A stretch of 64,000 nucleotides of DNA, taken from the NCBI RefSeq assembly GCF_031884435.1, contig NZ_CP134779.1, positions 1,302,001 through 1,366,000 on the forward strand. The letters are read 5' to 3'. Origin of the DNA: Bosea sp. 685. GTDB taxonomy: Bacteria; Pseudomonadota; Alphaproteobacteria; Rhizobiales; Beijerinckiaceae. Of the stretch, positions 35,831-43,615 are shown one piece after another (positions within the stretch are counted from its first letter, which is position 1; every line of letters begins with the position of its first letter). A program made the position numbers and the translations under genes. Under the pieces are notes generated by a model. It worked only from the letters and a program-made list of their open reading frames with translations, was not told the DNA's origin and did not search any database.

Positions 35831-36160
35831 ATGTGGCAAGATCTCAAGGCGCGGCTGGGTGGCCTTGTCCTCATCGCACTCGGGCTGGGCCTGGGCTGGT
35901 ACTTCGTCCTGGGGCCGCTTCAGGAAGCTCGGCAGGGCGTGCCGGAAGTGCGGTATTTCCTCAAGATCTTCGCGATCGTGCCGCTTTGCATCATCTGCGG
36001 ACTGGGTTTCGTCCTGTTCGGGGAGAGGCTCAAATATGCCGACGCTTCACGTCAGAACCTGACCGCGACCGGCTGGTTCATGTTCGTGCTCATCGCGGTG
36101 GCGACCGCGGCCGGCTTCTGGTGGTTCAAGGAGCAGTTCGCGGCGCTCGGCTATCGCTGA
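35831..36160 (+). CDS. small membrane protein, three predicted spans
   Basis: 109 residues from MWQDLKARLGGLVLIALGLG; longer frames upstream lack membrane character. Hydrophobic segments are VLIALGLGLGWYFVLGPL, IFAIVPLCIICGLGFVLFG and WFMFVLIAVATAAGFWWF. The last loop is short and the C-terminus KEQFAALGYR is charged. No family recognised. Divergent from uvrC; the 226-base gap upstream shows no repeat I recognise. Confidence 0.68.
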   Translation: MWQDLKARLGGLVLIALGLGLGWYFVLGPLQEARQGVPEVRYFLKIFAIVPLCIICGLGFVLFGERLKYADASRQNLTATGWFMFVLIAVATAAGFWWFKEQFAALGYR

Positions 36161-36175
36161 GCGTTGAAGAACGAA

Positions 36176-36202
36176 TGGCCGCCTCGCCCATGCGGGCGGC
36201 CA
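36176..36202. terminator. possible bidirectional hairpin between convergent genes
   Basis: TGGCCGCC (36176-36183) and GGCGGCCA (36195-36202) pair perfectly with an 11-base loop. There is no T run, so termination is only suggested by position between the membrane protein gene and the RidA gene. Confidence 0.35.
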
Positions 36203-36248
36203 AATCCAGGCGACAGGCTTCAGCAAGCAGACAGATCCAACGGCGCGC

Positions 36249-36641
36249 TCACACTGCGGCGATGCAGTCGATCTCGATGTCGAACGGCCCGAACCAGGCC
36301 GGCACGCAGAGAAAGATGCGGGCTGGCGGGTCCTTGGGAAAGTAGCGCGCATAGACCGCGTTCACGGCCGCGAACTGTTCGACTGAGGTGCAATAGACAT
36401 TGCATTTCAGCACATTCTCCAGCGACGAGCCGGCGGTTTCGAGACAGAGTTTCATCTGGTCCAGGACGATCTCGGTCTGGCGTTCGACCGAGGCCTGGAG
36501 GATCTCGCCGGTCGCCGGATCGAAGGGCGGAATGCCGGAGAGATAGAGCGTGTCGCCATGGCGGACCAGTGTCGAGACCGGCACCTTCAGGCGCTCGCCC
36601 CAGCTCGAGAACGGTTCGACGCGGATGATTTCTCGTTTCAT
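36249..36641 (-). CDS. RidA/YjgF family protein
   Basis: 130 residues. The YjgF fold is recognisable from ILQASVERQTEIVLDQMKLC, LENVLKCNVYCTSVEQFAAV and the C-terminal YFPKDPPARIFLCVPAWFG. The Arg in PPAR corresponds to the imine-deaminating arginine of RidA. The following residues (IFLCV) differ from the usual T-x-V, so it belongs to a Rid subfamily that may not be the canonical RidA. Divergent from a zinc-free MDR oxidoreductase gene. Confidence 0.86.
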   Translation of the reverse strand: MKREIIRVEPFSSWGERLKVPVSTLVRHGDTLYLSGIPPFDPATGEILQASVERQTEIVLDQMKLCLETAGSSLENVLKCNVYCTSVEQFAAVNAVYARYFPKDPPARIFLCVPAWFGPFDIEIDCIAAV

Positions 36642-36672
36642 GGGGCGGCTCCGAGCCTTGCTTTCGGGGGTG

Positions 36673-36719
36673 TCTTGCGTTCGGGGAATTCTTGCGTTCC
36701 GGGGTATCTTGCGTTCCGG
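36673..36719. repeat. three-copy 17-base direct repeat
   Basis: The core CTTGCGTTC occurs three times with a 17-base period (36674, 36691, 36708), the last two extended as TCTTGCGTTCCGG. It lies in the divergent promoter region between the RidA gene and the oxidoreductase gene. Confidence 0.75.
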
Positions 36720-36802
36720 CGCTGTTGTGCAGAGCTTAGAGGAAACCGGCGTCGTTGCGACGCCGAACGCTACGGCCTGCGCCGAAGGATGGGAGATCGA
36801 TC

Positions 36803-37819
36803 ATGACCGCAGAGGACAACCAGCGCATCGTTCTGGCCTCCCGCCCCACCGGCCGGCCGCGCCCGAGCGATTTCCGGCTTGAGCACGCCGCGATTCCTAC
36901 GCCGGCTGACGGACAAGTGCTGTTGCGTATCCTCTATCTCTCGCTCGACCCCTATATGCGCGGGCGGATGAGCGCTGCGAAATCCTACGCCGCGTCCGTC
37001 GAGATCGGCCAGGTCATGGAAGGCGGCACGGTCGCGGAGGTGCTGGAGAGCCGCCATCCCGACTTCAAGCCCAGCGATATCGTGCTCTCCCATTCCGGCT
37101 GGCAGTCCCATGCGGTGGCTGGCGGCCCTCATCTGCGCAAGCTCGATCCCACTGTGGCGCCTGTTACGACAGCGCTGGGTGTGCTCGGCATGCCGGGTTT
37201 CACCGCCTATGCCGGCCTTTTGACGATCGGCCAGCCCAAGCCGGGCGAGACCGTGGTCGTGGCGGCGGCGAGCGGGCCGGTCGGCTCTGCCGTCGGCCAG
37301 ATCGCCCGGATCAAGGGCGCTCGCGCCGTGGGCATCGCCGGCGGCGAGAGGAAATGCGCCTTCATCCGCGAGACCTTCGGCTTCGATGCTGTCATCGATC
37401 ACAGCGCTCCCGATTTTGCGGCGCAACTGGCGGCGGCCTGTCCCGGTGGCGTCGACGTCTATTTTGAGAATGTCGGCGGCAAGGTCTGGGACGCGATCTT
37501 TCCGTTACTGAATACGTTTGCCCGGATCCCGGTCTGCGGCCTTGTCGCCCAGTACAACAGCGAGGGCGATTTCGAAGGACCCGACCGGCTGCCGGTCGTC
37601 ATGCGCCAGGTGCTGTCCAAAAGCCTGACGATCCGTGGCTTCATCCAGCGCGAATTCGTCGCGCAGCGCCCGGCTTTCGAACAGGAGATGCCGCGCTGGA
37701 TCGCTGACGGCGCGTTGAAATACAAGGAGGACATCGTCGAGGGGCTGGCCAATGCGCCCGAGGCCTTCATCGGCCTGCTCGAGGGTCAGAATTTCGGCAA
37801 GCTGATCGTCAAAATTTGA
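36803..37819 (+). CDS. NADP-dependent oxidoreductase, leukotriene B4 dehydrogenase/CurA-like MDR
   Basis: 338 residues from MTAEDNQRIVLASRPTGRPR; GGGAG lies upstream. N-terminal PSDFRLEHAAIPTPADGQVL and LYLSLDPYMRGRMS are the signature of this zinc-free medium-chain reductase subfamily. The Rossmann segment is AAASGPVGSAVGQIARIKGA. DVYFENVGGKVWDAIFPLLN matches the active-site loop. Such enzymes reduce enals or enones with NADPH. The RidA gene opposite hints at handling of reactive metabolites, which is inference. Confidence 0.9.
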   Translation: MTAEDNQRIVLASRPTGRPRPSDFRLEHAAIPTPADGQVLLRILYLSLDPYMRGRMSAAKSYAASVEIGQVMEGGTVAEVLESRHPDFKPSDIVLSHSGWQSHAVAGGPHLRKLDPTVAPVTTALGVLGMPGFTAYAGLLTIGQPKPGETVVVAAASGPVGSAVGQIARIKGARAVGIAGGERKCAFIRETFGFDAVIDHSAPDFAAQLAAACPGGVDVYFENVGGKVWDAIFPLLNTFARIPVCGLVAQYNSEGDFEGPDRLPVVMRQVLSKSLTIRGFIQREFVAQRPAFEQEMPRWIADGALKYKEDIVEGLANAPEAFIGLLEGQNFGKLIVKI

Positions 37820-37852
37820 GAGCCGCCCGACGGGACATCTCTCAAGCGACCT

Positions 37853-38272
37853 TCATATCGTCCACGGATTGACTACAGGCACGCCAGCCGCTTCGAAGCG
37901 GGTGGTGTCGCGCGTTGCAACGGTCAAACTGTGAGCTGCCGCGATCGCCGCGATGTAGCCATCGACGGTGGCGATCGCCTTGCCGTTCGCGCGCGCCTTT
38001 GCGCGCAGGGATGCGTAGGCGCTTGCGGCTGAGATGTCGAAAGCCAGAATGCGGCCCTCGAACAGAGGCAATACGTCCCGCTCCAACCGTGTCTGAAGCT
38101 GGCTCCTGCGCCGTCCGGCGGGAAGCGCAGCAATCCCGAACAGAAGCTCCGCGAGCCCGATTGCCGACAGGCAGAGCGTTTCGATGGCCTGCGCATCGAG
38201 CCAGCGCAGCACTGCTGGGTCTGGGTTTGCCTTGAGCGGCTCGGAGACGACGTTGGTGTCGAGCAAGATCAT
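37853..38272 (-). CDS. PIN-domain toxin (FitB/VapC type)
   Basis: 139 residues. Acidic site residues are visible in MILLDTNVVSEPLK, IGLAELLFGIA and ATVDGYIAAIAAAH, followed by TVATRDTTRFEAAGVPVVNP, the usual PIN ending. The sequence is closest in style to FitB proteins. Its ATG overlaps the antitoxin stop (ATGA). Catalytic residues look intact. This is the second PIN pair in the window. Confidence 0.9.
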   Translation of the reverse strand: MILLDTNVVSEPLKANPDPAVLRWLDAQAIETLCLSAIGLAELLFGIAALPAGRRRSQLQTRLERDVLPLFEGRILAFDISAASAYASLRAKARANGKAIATVDGYIAAIAAAHSLTVATRDTTRFEAAGVPVVNPWTI

Positions 38273-38508
38273 TCGAAGCGCATCGGCTCGGAGATCGATC
38301 TGTCTCGAAGGCCATCCGTTTCGAAACCGCCAATCTCCTGGCCGATCTCGGCGAGTAACGAGCCGAGCTTGACGGGGGCGGGCGAACTGACCGCGGCATC
38401 GAGAATGAGCCGAATCTCCGCTTCTGTGCTGCGGCCGTGACGAGCCGCCCGCAGTTTCAGCGCCCGGTGGGTTTCCGCAGAGAGCTGGCGAACGGTGACG
38501 GATGGCAT
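38269..38508 (-). CDS. FitA-like ribbon-helix-helix antitoxin
   Basis: 79 residues from MPSVTVRQLSAETHRALKLR; the longer frame to 38610 enters the AT-rich operator region. The FitA pattern is clear: S-V-T-V-R-Q-L strand, then ETHRALKLRAARHGRSTEAE and IRLILDAAV. The C-terminal toxin-binding part contains IGQEIGGFE. An inverted repeat upstream is its probable operator. Confidence 0.88.
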   Translation of the reverse strand: MPSVTVRQLSAETHRALKLRAARHGRSTEAEIRLILDAAVSSPAPVKLGSLLAEIGQEIGGFETDGLRDRSISEPMRFE

Positions 38509-38524
38509 TGTCAGCATCCTTTCC

Positions 38525-38566
38525 GATAATATCAATGCTATCATTATATCATCAATGATTGCATTG
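38525..38566 (-). promoter_or_regulatory. AT-rich operator region of the FitAB-type pair
   Basis: CAATGC (38533-38538) pairs with GCATTG (38561-38566), and ATCAATG occurs twice in direct orientation (38532, 38551). GATAATATC is a small palindrome at 38525-38533. The tract is much richer in A and T than its surroundings and ends 17 bases from the antitoxin ATG. Binding is inferred. Confidence 0.55.
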
Positions 38567-38654
38567 TCGATCCCACTATCCTGGGCGCGGCCCCCTTGAC
38601 CCTGCCTCATTCAGATGGCCATCAACATCCGCCCGTCCACCGGACCCTTTGCCC

Positions 38655-39515
38655 ATGCCCGTCTTCGCCATTCCCTTCCCGGTGATCGACCCGGTTGCGC
38701 TGTCGATCGGCCCGCTTACGGTGAAGTGGTACGGGCTCGCCTATGTCGCGGGTCTGCTCGGCGGCTGGTGGTATTCGCGCCGGCTGGTCTCGGCTGATCC
38801 GCTTTGGGCCGGGAGGTCGCGGCCGAAGGCGGAAGAGCTCGACGACATGATATTGTTCGTGGCGCTCGGTGTCGTGCTCGGTGGGCGGCTCGGCTTCGTG
38901 TTGTTCTACGATCTGCAGCGCTATCTCTCCCGCCCGCAGGACATCATCGCGATCTGGCAGGGCGGCATGTCCTTCCATGGCGGACTGCTTGGAGCGGCGA
39001 CCGGCCTGTGGCTGTTTGCGAAACGGCGCGGCTATCCGGTGCTGGCGATGTTCGATCTCGCCTCCGCCGTCGTGCCGATCGGTTTGTTCCTCGGCCGCAT
39101 CGCCAATTTCATCAATGCCGAGCTTTGGGGGCGGCCGGCGCCCGGGCTGCCCTGGGGCATGGTCTTCCCCAATGCCGGGCCGCTGCCGCGCCATCCGAGC
39201 CAGCTCTACGAGGCTTTTGCGGAGGGCCTGCTGCTGTTTATCCTGCTCGCGCTGGTCGTGAGGCTTGGCGGCTTGAAGCGGCCGGGGCTGGTCGCTGGCG
39301 TCTTCGGCATGGGCTATGCGGTTGCGCGCATCGTCTGCGAGTTCTTCCGCGAGCCCGATCCGCAGCTCGGCTTCCTGTTCGGCGGCAATGTCGACGCGCT
39401 GAGTGGCGGCGTCACCATGGGCATGCTGCTCTCGCTGCCGCTCTTCCTCGCCGGACTCGCGCTGGTGCTGCGGGCGAGGCGCGCCCATCAGACGTCAGCC
39501 GGCTCTAGCGCGTGA
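38655..39515 (+). CDS. lgt: prolipoprotein diacylglyceryl transferase
   Basis: Transfers diacylglyceryl from phosphatidylglycerol to lipobox cysteines at the inner membrane. 286 residues from MPVFAIPFPVIDPVALSIGP. Family segments: VKWYGLAYVAGLLGGWW, GGMSFHGGLLGA, the signature LGRIANFINAELWGRP, RHPSQLYEAFAEG and ARIVCEFFREPD. About seven membrane spans. The last bases overlap the GTG start of the MidA-family gene. Confidence 0.95.
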   Translation: MPVFAIPFPVIDPVALSIGPLTVKWYGLAYVAGLLGGWWYSRRLVSADPLWAGRSRPKAEELDDMILFVALGVVLGGRLGFVLFYDLQRYLSRPQDIIAIWQGGMSFHGGLLGAATGLWLFAKRRGYPVLAMFDLASAVVPIGLFLGRIANFINAELWGRPAPGLPWGMVFPNAGPLPRHPSQLYEAFAEGLLLFILLALVVRLGGLKRPGLVAGVFGMGYAVARIVCEFFREPDPQLGFLFGGNVDALSGGVTMGMLLSLPLFLAGLALVLRARRAHQTSAGSSA

Positions 39516-40603
39516 GTGCGCTCAAGGCCGAGCTTGCCGGCCTGATCCGTGAGGAGGGACCGATCAGCGTCTCGCGCTACATGGCGCTCTGCCTCGGCCA
39601 CCCCAGCCATGGCTACTATATGAAGCGCGATCCCTTCGGCGCGCAGGGTGATTTCACGACCGCGCCCGAGATCAGCCAGATGTTCGGCGAGCTGATCGGG
39701 CTCTGGGCGGCGCATGTCTGGCAAGCGATGGGCGCGCCGGCCTCGCTGCGATTGATCGAGCTCGGGCCGGGGCGCGGCACGCTGATGGCCGACGTCCTGC
39801 GCGCGACGAAAATCGTTCCCGGCTTTCGCGAGGCTGCCTCTGTCCACCTCGTCGAGACCAGCCCGGCGTTGCGCGAAGTGCAGGCGCGAACACTGGCAGG
39901 ATTGGCCGCACCGGTCTGGCATGACGGCATCGCGACGGCGCTGGATGGCCCGGTGCTCGTCCTCGCCAATGAATTCCTCGACGCACTGCCGCTCGACCAG
40001 TTCGTGATGACGCCGCAGGGCTGGCGCGAGCGTCTGGTCGGGCTCGATGCAGCGGGCGAACTGGGCTTTGGCCTGTCGACGGTCGACGCCGGGCCGTCGC
40101 CGGCTGCGCCGCAGGGCGCGTTTCTCGAGCAGCCGCTTGCGGCGCTCGATATCGTCGCAGTGCTTGCCCGTCATCTTGCCGAGGCAGGCGGGGTGGCGCT
40201 GCTGATCGATTATGGCTCAATCCGGTCCGGCTTTGGCGACACGCTCCAGGCGATGAAGAGCCACGCCTTCACGCCGCCGCTCAGCGAGCCGGGCGAGGCC
40301 GATCTTACCGTCCATGTCGATTTTGCGCGTGTGGCGCAGGCCGGCCTGTCGTCGGGCGCAGCGGCGCATGGTCCTGCGACCCAGCGTGATTTCCTGCTGG
40401 CGCTGGGCTTGGGCGCGCGCGCGCAGGCGCTGTCGCACAAGGCCAGCCGCGACCAGGGGGCGGCGATCTCTGCCGCTTTCGACCGTCTCACCGAACAGGG
40501 CGCGACCGGCATGGGCGAATTATTCAAGGTTTTGGCGCTATCGCATCGGAACCTGCCGCCGCTGCCCGGATTTGACCTTCATCGGCTGCCAGAGCAGGCC
40601 TGA
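39512..40603 (+). CDS. MidA/NDUFAF7-family SAM-dependent methyltransferase
   Basis: 363 residues starting with GTG at 39512, overlapping the lgt stop (GTGA). The SAM-binding motif is LIELGPGRGTLMADVLRA, and the family N-terminus is SVSRYMALCLGHPSHGYYM with QGDFTTAPEISQMFGELIG. ANEFLDALPLDQFV is the DUF185 signature. Mitochondrial NDUFAF7 methylates an arginine of complex I; the bacterial target is presumed similar. The lgt-midA-pgeF order recurs in Alphaproteobacteria. Confidence 0.9.
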   Translation: MSALKAELAGLIREEGPISVSRYMALCLGHPSHGYYMKRDPFGAQGDFTTAPEISQMFGELIGLWAAHVWQAMGAPASLRLIELGPGRGTLMADVLRATKIVPGFREAASVHLVETSPALREVQARTLAGLAAPVWHDGIATALDGPVLVLANEFLDALPLDQFVMTPQGWRERLVGLDAAGELGFGLSTVDAGPSPAAPQGAFLEQPLAALDIVAVLARHLAEAGGVALLIDYGSIRSGFGDTLQAMKSHAFTPPLSEPGEADLTVHVDFARVAQAGLSSGAAAHGPATQRDFLLALGLGARAQALSHKASRDQGAAISAAFDRLTEQGATGMGELFKVLALSHRNLPPLPGFDLHRLPEQA

Positions 40604-40647
40604 AGCCCGCTGCCCTAGAGCTCACTCTTCGATGAGAGACGGATTCA

Positions 40648-40686
40648 GATTTTGGATGGGATCACTCTGTGGTTCCATCCAAAATC
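40648..40686. repeat. palindrome upstream of pgeF
   Basis: 12-base perfect arms GATTTTGGATGG (40648-40659) and CCATCCAAAATC (40675-40686) with a 15-base loop. It ends 15 bases before the chosen pgeF ATG, so it is transcribed as a leader hairpin if pgeF is cotranscribed with midA. Confidence 0.7.
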
Positions 40687-40701
40687 ATCCGGCTCCAGCA
40701 G

Positions 40702-41484
40702 ATGCAACCGGATCCGACGATGTTCATCACCTCCCCCGATCTCGCCAATGAAACCGGCATCCGCCACGCCTTCTTCACCCGCGAGGGTGGCGTCTCGACC
40801 GGGATCTTCGCGTCGCTGAATGGCGGTCTGGGCTCGTCGGACGAGCCTGCGGCCATCGTCGAGAACCGGGCGCGCATGGCGGCCCATCTCAAGGTCGCGC
40901 CCGATCATCTGGTCAGCCTCTACCAGGTGCATTCGGCCGATGTTGAGGTCGTGACCGGTCCCTGGCCGGGCGAAAAACCCAAGGCGGACGCGATGGTGAG
41001 CGCGGCCCATGGCGTTGCGCTCGGGGTGTCGAGCGCCGATTGCGGGCCGATCCTCTTCGCCGATAGCGAGGCGCGCGTCATCGGCGCGGCGCATTCCGGC
41101 TGGAAGGGCGCCTTCACCGGCGTCGTCGCCGCGACGGTGACGGCGATGGAGAAGCTCGGGGCAAGGCGCGAGCGCATCCTGGCCGTGCTTGGCCCGACGA
41201 TCAGCGCCAAGGCCTATGAGGTCGGTCCCGAATTCGTCGAGCGCTTCAAGGCCATGAATCCGACCTATGCGCGCTTCTTCGCGGCCTCGGAGCGGCCGGC
41301 CCACGCCATGTTCGATCTGCCCGCCTTCATCGGGCTTCGGGCGCAGGAAGCCGGCATCGGCCGCTTCGTCGATCTCGGCCTTTGCACCTATAGCGACGAG
41401 CAGCGCTTCTTCAGCTATCGCCGCACGACTCACCGCTCGGAGGCGGATTATGGCCGGTTGATTTCGGCGATCACGCTCGATTGA
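40702..41484 (+). CDS. pgeF: peptidoglycan editing factor PgeF (multicopper polyphenol oxidase fold)
   Basis: 260 residues from MQPDPTMFITSPDLANETGI; ATG at 40720 is an alternative. Metal-site residues appear in YQVHSADV, SSADCGPIL and AAHSGWKGAFTG, with LGPTISAKAYEVGPEF and CTYSDEQRFFSYRRTTH as further signatures. The YfiH/LACC1 fold prevents misincorporation of serine into the peptidoglycan stem in E. coli, and purine nucleoside activities are known for relatives. It follows midA with a hairpin between. Confidence 0.92.
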   Translation: MQPDPTMFITSPDLANETGIRHAFFTREGGVSTGIFASLNGGLGSSDEPAAIVENRARMAAHLKVAPDHLVSLYQVHSADVEVVTGPWPGEKPKADAMVSAAHGVALGVSSADCGPILFADSEARVIGAAHSGWKGAFTGVVAATVTAMEKLGARRERILAVLGPTISAKAYEVGPEFVERFKAMNPTYARFFAASERPAHAMFDLPAFIGLRAQEAGIGRFVDLGLCTYSDEQRFFSYRRTTHRSEADYGRLISAITLD

Positions 41485-41587
41485 CCGGTAAGGGCGAGTA
41501 TTTTCCCTTGTTTCGATCAGGAGTTGCATAGATTCGCGGACGGAGTCATCGTTCCCGTGCCACGTGGGGTGGCATCTTGGGGGGAAC

Positions 41588-41872
41588 ATGGAACAGATCT
41601 TGATGAACCTCGTCGCCGGAGCCATCGGCGGAAACGCAGCGGGCAAGGCCACTCCGACCTTCGATCTCGGCACATTGGGCAATACCATCTCCGGCCTCGT
41701 CGGCGGCGGCGTCCTCGGCCAGATCATTCCGCTCGTCCTGCCAGCCCTCGCAACGGCGGTGCAAGGCGGCAGCTTCAGCGTGGGCAGCATCGTCACCAAC
41801 CTGATCGCCGGCGGCGCCGGCGGCGCCATCCTGACCGCCATCATCGGCGCAGTGAAGAACAAGGCGGCCTGA
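41588..41872 (+). CDS. small glycine-rich hydrophobic protein
   Basis: 94 residues from MEQILMNLVAGAIGGNAAGK; GGGGGGAA precedes the ATG. It is rich in Gly, Ala, Ile and Leu, with segments LGQIIPLVLPALATAVQGG and IAGGAGGAILTAIIGAVKN that could be membrane helices. It resembles short DNA-binding-free membrane proteins annotated as hypothetical in Rhizobiales. Monocistronic, followed by a strong palindromic element that could terminate it. Confidence 0.7.
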   Translation: MEQILMNLVAGAIGGNAAGKATPTFDLGTLGNTISGLVGGGVLGQIIPLVLPALATAVQGGSFSVGSIVTNLIAGGAGGAILTAIIGAVKNKAA

Positions 41873-41939
41873 GCCGCCTGCGGCGGCTGGTCTGGCGGGC
41901 TGCCGCTGGAAAGATACGAGGCTGATTTTATCCGACACG

Positions 41940-42038
41940 AGAGCAATTTCCGATCCGATTGGATCGGAAATTGCTCTTTTTACGCGTTTTCTTCACGCGA
42001 ACCGGTAGCCACTTCGCTCGAAAACGCTCTAACGCAGC
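41940..42038. repeat. mosaic intergenic palindromic element, second copy
   Basis: Perfect 17-base arms at 41940-41956 and 41961-41977 with a 4-base loop, followed by five T, so it can act as a terminator for the gene upstream. The tail CGCTCGAAAACGCTCTAACGCAGC, preceded by ACGCGTTTTC and CGCGAACCGGTA, is the same module as in 24425-24570. Confidence 0.85.
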
Positions 42039-42144
42039 AAGGGCGCGCTCCCAGAGTCCATAACAGCCTCTCGATTGGGCGCGCCCTTGTTTCGTCGTAC
42101 CGAAGGATCGTAGCTTCGTTTGCCTCCAACGAGTTGAGACAAGC

Positions 42145-42774
42145 ATGCCCCGCTCCATCGATTATTATTTCACGCTGCTCTCGCCCTGGACCTATCTCGG
42201 TCACTCCGCTTTCGTCGCGATGGCGCGGCGGCATGGCTGCACGGTCGTGTACAGGCCGACGCCGCTGCGCATGGTTTTCGACGAGACCGGCGGCCTGCCT
42301 TTGCCGAAGCGTCATCCGGTGCGCCAGCGCTATCGCATCCTCGAACTCCAGCGCTGGCGCGAAAAGCGCGAGCTGCCGCTGGTGCTCTATCCGCAGCATT
42401 TCCCATTCGACGTCTCGCTGGCGGACCGGGTCGTGATCGCGATTCGGGAAGCGGGGGGCGATCCTTCCGTTTTCGTGGGAGAGGTGCTCGCCGGCGTCTG
42501 GGCGCGGGATGAGGATTTGTCGCAGCGGGATCTGATCGCCGGTATCGCCGATGCGGCGGGCTTCAATGGTGCCGCTCTGCTTGAGACCGCCGACAGCGAG
42601 GCCGTGCTTCAGATCTATGCGGCGACGATCAACAGCGCCATCACCGCTGGCGTCTTCGGCGCGCCGAGCTATGTGCTGGATGGCGAGGTGTTTTGGGGGC
42701 AGGACCGCCTCGAATTGCTGGACGATGCCTTGAGTAGCCAGCGCGCGGCCTATCGCGACGATGCGCAGGTCTGA
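42145..42774 (+). CDS. DsbA-fold 2-hydroxychromene-2-carboxylate isomerase family protein
   Basis: 209 residues. MPRSIDYYFTLLSPWTYLGH is the N-terminal strand and active-site turn of the HCCA isomerase/GST-kappa group, with Ser in place of the DsbA CxxC. GVFGAPSYVLDGEVFWGQDR is the matching C-terminal signature. Family members use glutathione in aromatic degradation. No naphthalene-type genes are nearby, so the physiological substrate is open. Confidence 0.88.
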   Translation: MPRSIDYYFTLLSPWTYLGHSAFVAMARRHGCTVVYRPTPLRMVFDETGGLPLPKRHPVRQRYRILELQRWREKRELPLVLYPQHFPFDVSLADRVVIAIREAGGDPSVFVGEVLAGVWARDEDLSQRDLIAGIADAAGFNGAALLETADSEAVLQIYAATINSAITAGVFGAPSYVLDGEVFWGQDRLELLDDALSSQRAAYRDDAQV

Positions 42775-42809
42775 ATCCGTCTCTCATTATGTGATAGAGA
42801 ACGCGTTGT

Positions 42810-42838
42810 CCGATCAGGTTGCATCGCAACCTGATCGG
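42810..42838. repeat. 13-base inverted repeat after the isomerase gene
   Basis: CCGATCAGGTTGC (42810-42822) and GCAACCTGATCGG (42826-42838) with a 3-base loop, preceded by ACGCGTT as in the mosaic elements. It lies between convergent genes and may be a fragment of that family or a terminator. Confidence 0.7.
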
Positions 42839-42868
42839 CGCGTGCCCTAGCGGCGCGCGGGCGGATGC

Positions 42869-43615
42869 TCAGCTGACGATATCGGGCGTACGCCAGCCGA
42901 GATGCTGGCCGGCGTCGACCGCGATCATCTGTCCGGTCACCGAGCGTGCCCGGGCGAGGTAGAGCACGGCCTCGGCGATCTCCGCCGCGTCGACCTTGTG
43001 CCGGAGCAGGGTTCCGGCGATCTCCGCTTCCATCAGCGCGGCGCCATCATGCGAATTGGGCAGGGTCGGGCCGGGGCCGACGGCGTTGACGCGGATATGC
43101 GGCGCCAGCGCCTGAGCCATGGTCTGCGTCGCCGTCAGCAGGGCGGCTTTGCTCAGGGTGTAGGAGTAATATTGCGGCGTCAGTTTCCAGACGCGCTGGT
43201 CGATGATGTTGATGATCGCGCCATCGGTCCCGGCGGGCAGGCGGTTGGCCATTGCGCCGGCGAGCACCGAAGGCGCGCGCAGATTGATCGAGAACTGCCG
43301 GTTCCAGGTCGGCACGTCGATGGTGCGGACATCGTCGAGCAGGAAGCTTGATGCGTTGTTGACGAGCAGGGTGACCGGGCCGAGCACCGCCTCTACCGCT
43401 GGCAGAATCGCTTCGACAGCAACGGGATCGGCAAGGTCGGCGGGAATCACACAGGCCTGGACGCCTTGTGCCACCAGGCTGGCGGCCAGCGCGTCCGCCT
43501 CCTCGCGTGCGCTGCTGCAATGGATCGCGACGACATAGCCCGCCTCCGCCAGGCGCTCGACGATGGCGCGGCCGATCCGCTTCGCGCCCCCGGTGACCAG
43601 TGCGACCTCAGCCAT
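42869..43615 (-). CDS. SDR oxidoreductase, pteridine reductase/FolM-like
   Basis: 248 residues from MAEVALVTGGAKRIGRAIVE (alternative ATG at 43624). The cofactor motif TGGAKRIGRAI with Arg after the glycines, and VAIHCSSAREEADAL, are typical of FolM and pteridine reductases, which prefer NADPH. The catalytic Y-x3-K is YTLSK within YYSYTLSKAALLTA, and HIRVNAVGPGPTLP follows. A role in pterin reduction is likely but not proven. The start overlaps the end of the glycosyltransferase gene. Confidence 0.85.
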   Translation of the reverse strand: MAEVALVTGGAKRIGRAIVERLAEAGYVVAIHCSSAREEADALAASLVAQGVQACVIPADLADPVAVEAILPAVEAVLGPVTLLVNNASSFLLDDVRTIDVPTWNRQFSINLRAPSVLAGAMANRLPAGTDGAIINIIDQRVWKLTPQYYSYTLSKAALLTATQTMAQALAPHIRVNAVGPGPTLPNSHDGAALMEAEIAGTLLRHKVDAAEIAEAVLYLARARSVTGQMIAVDAGQHLGWRTPDIVS

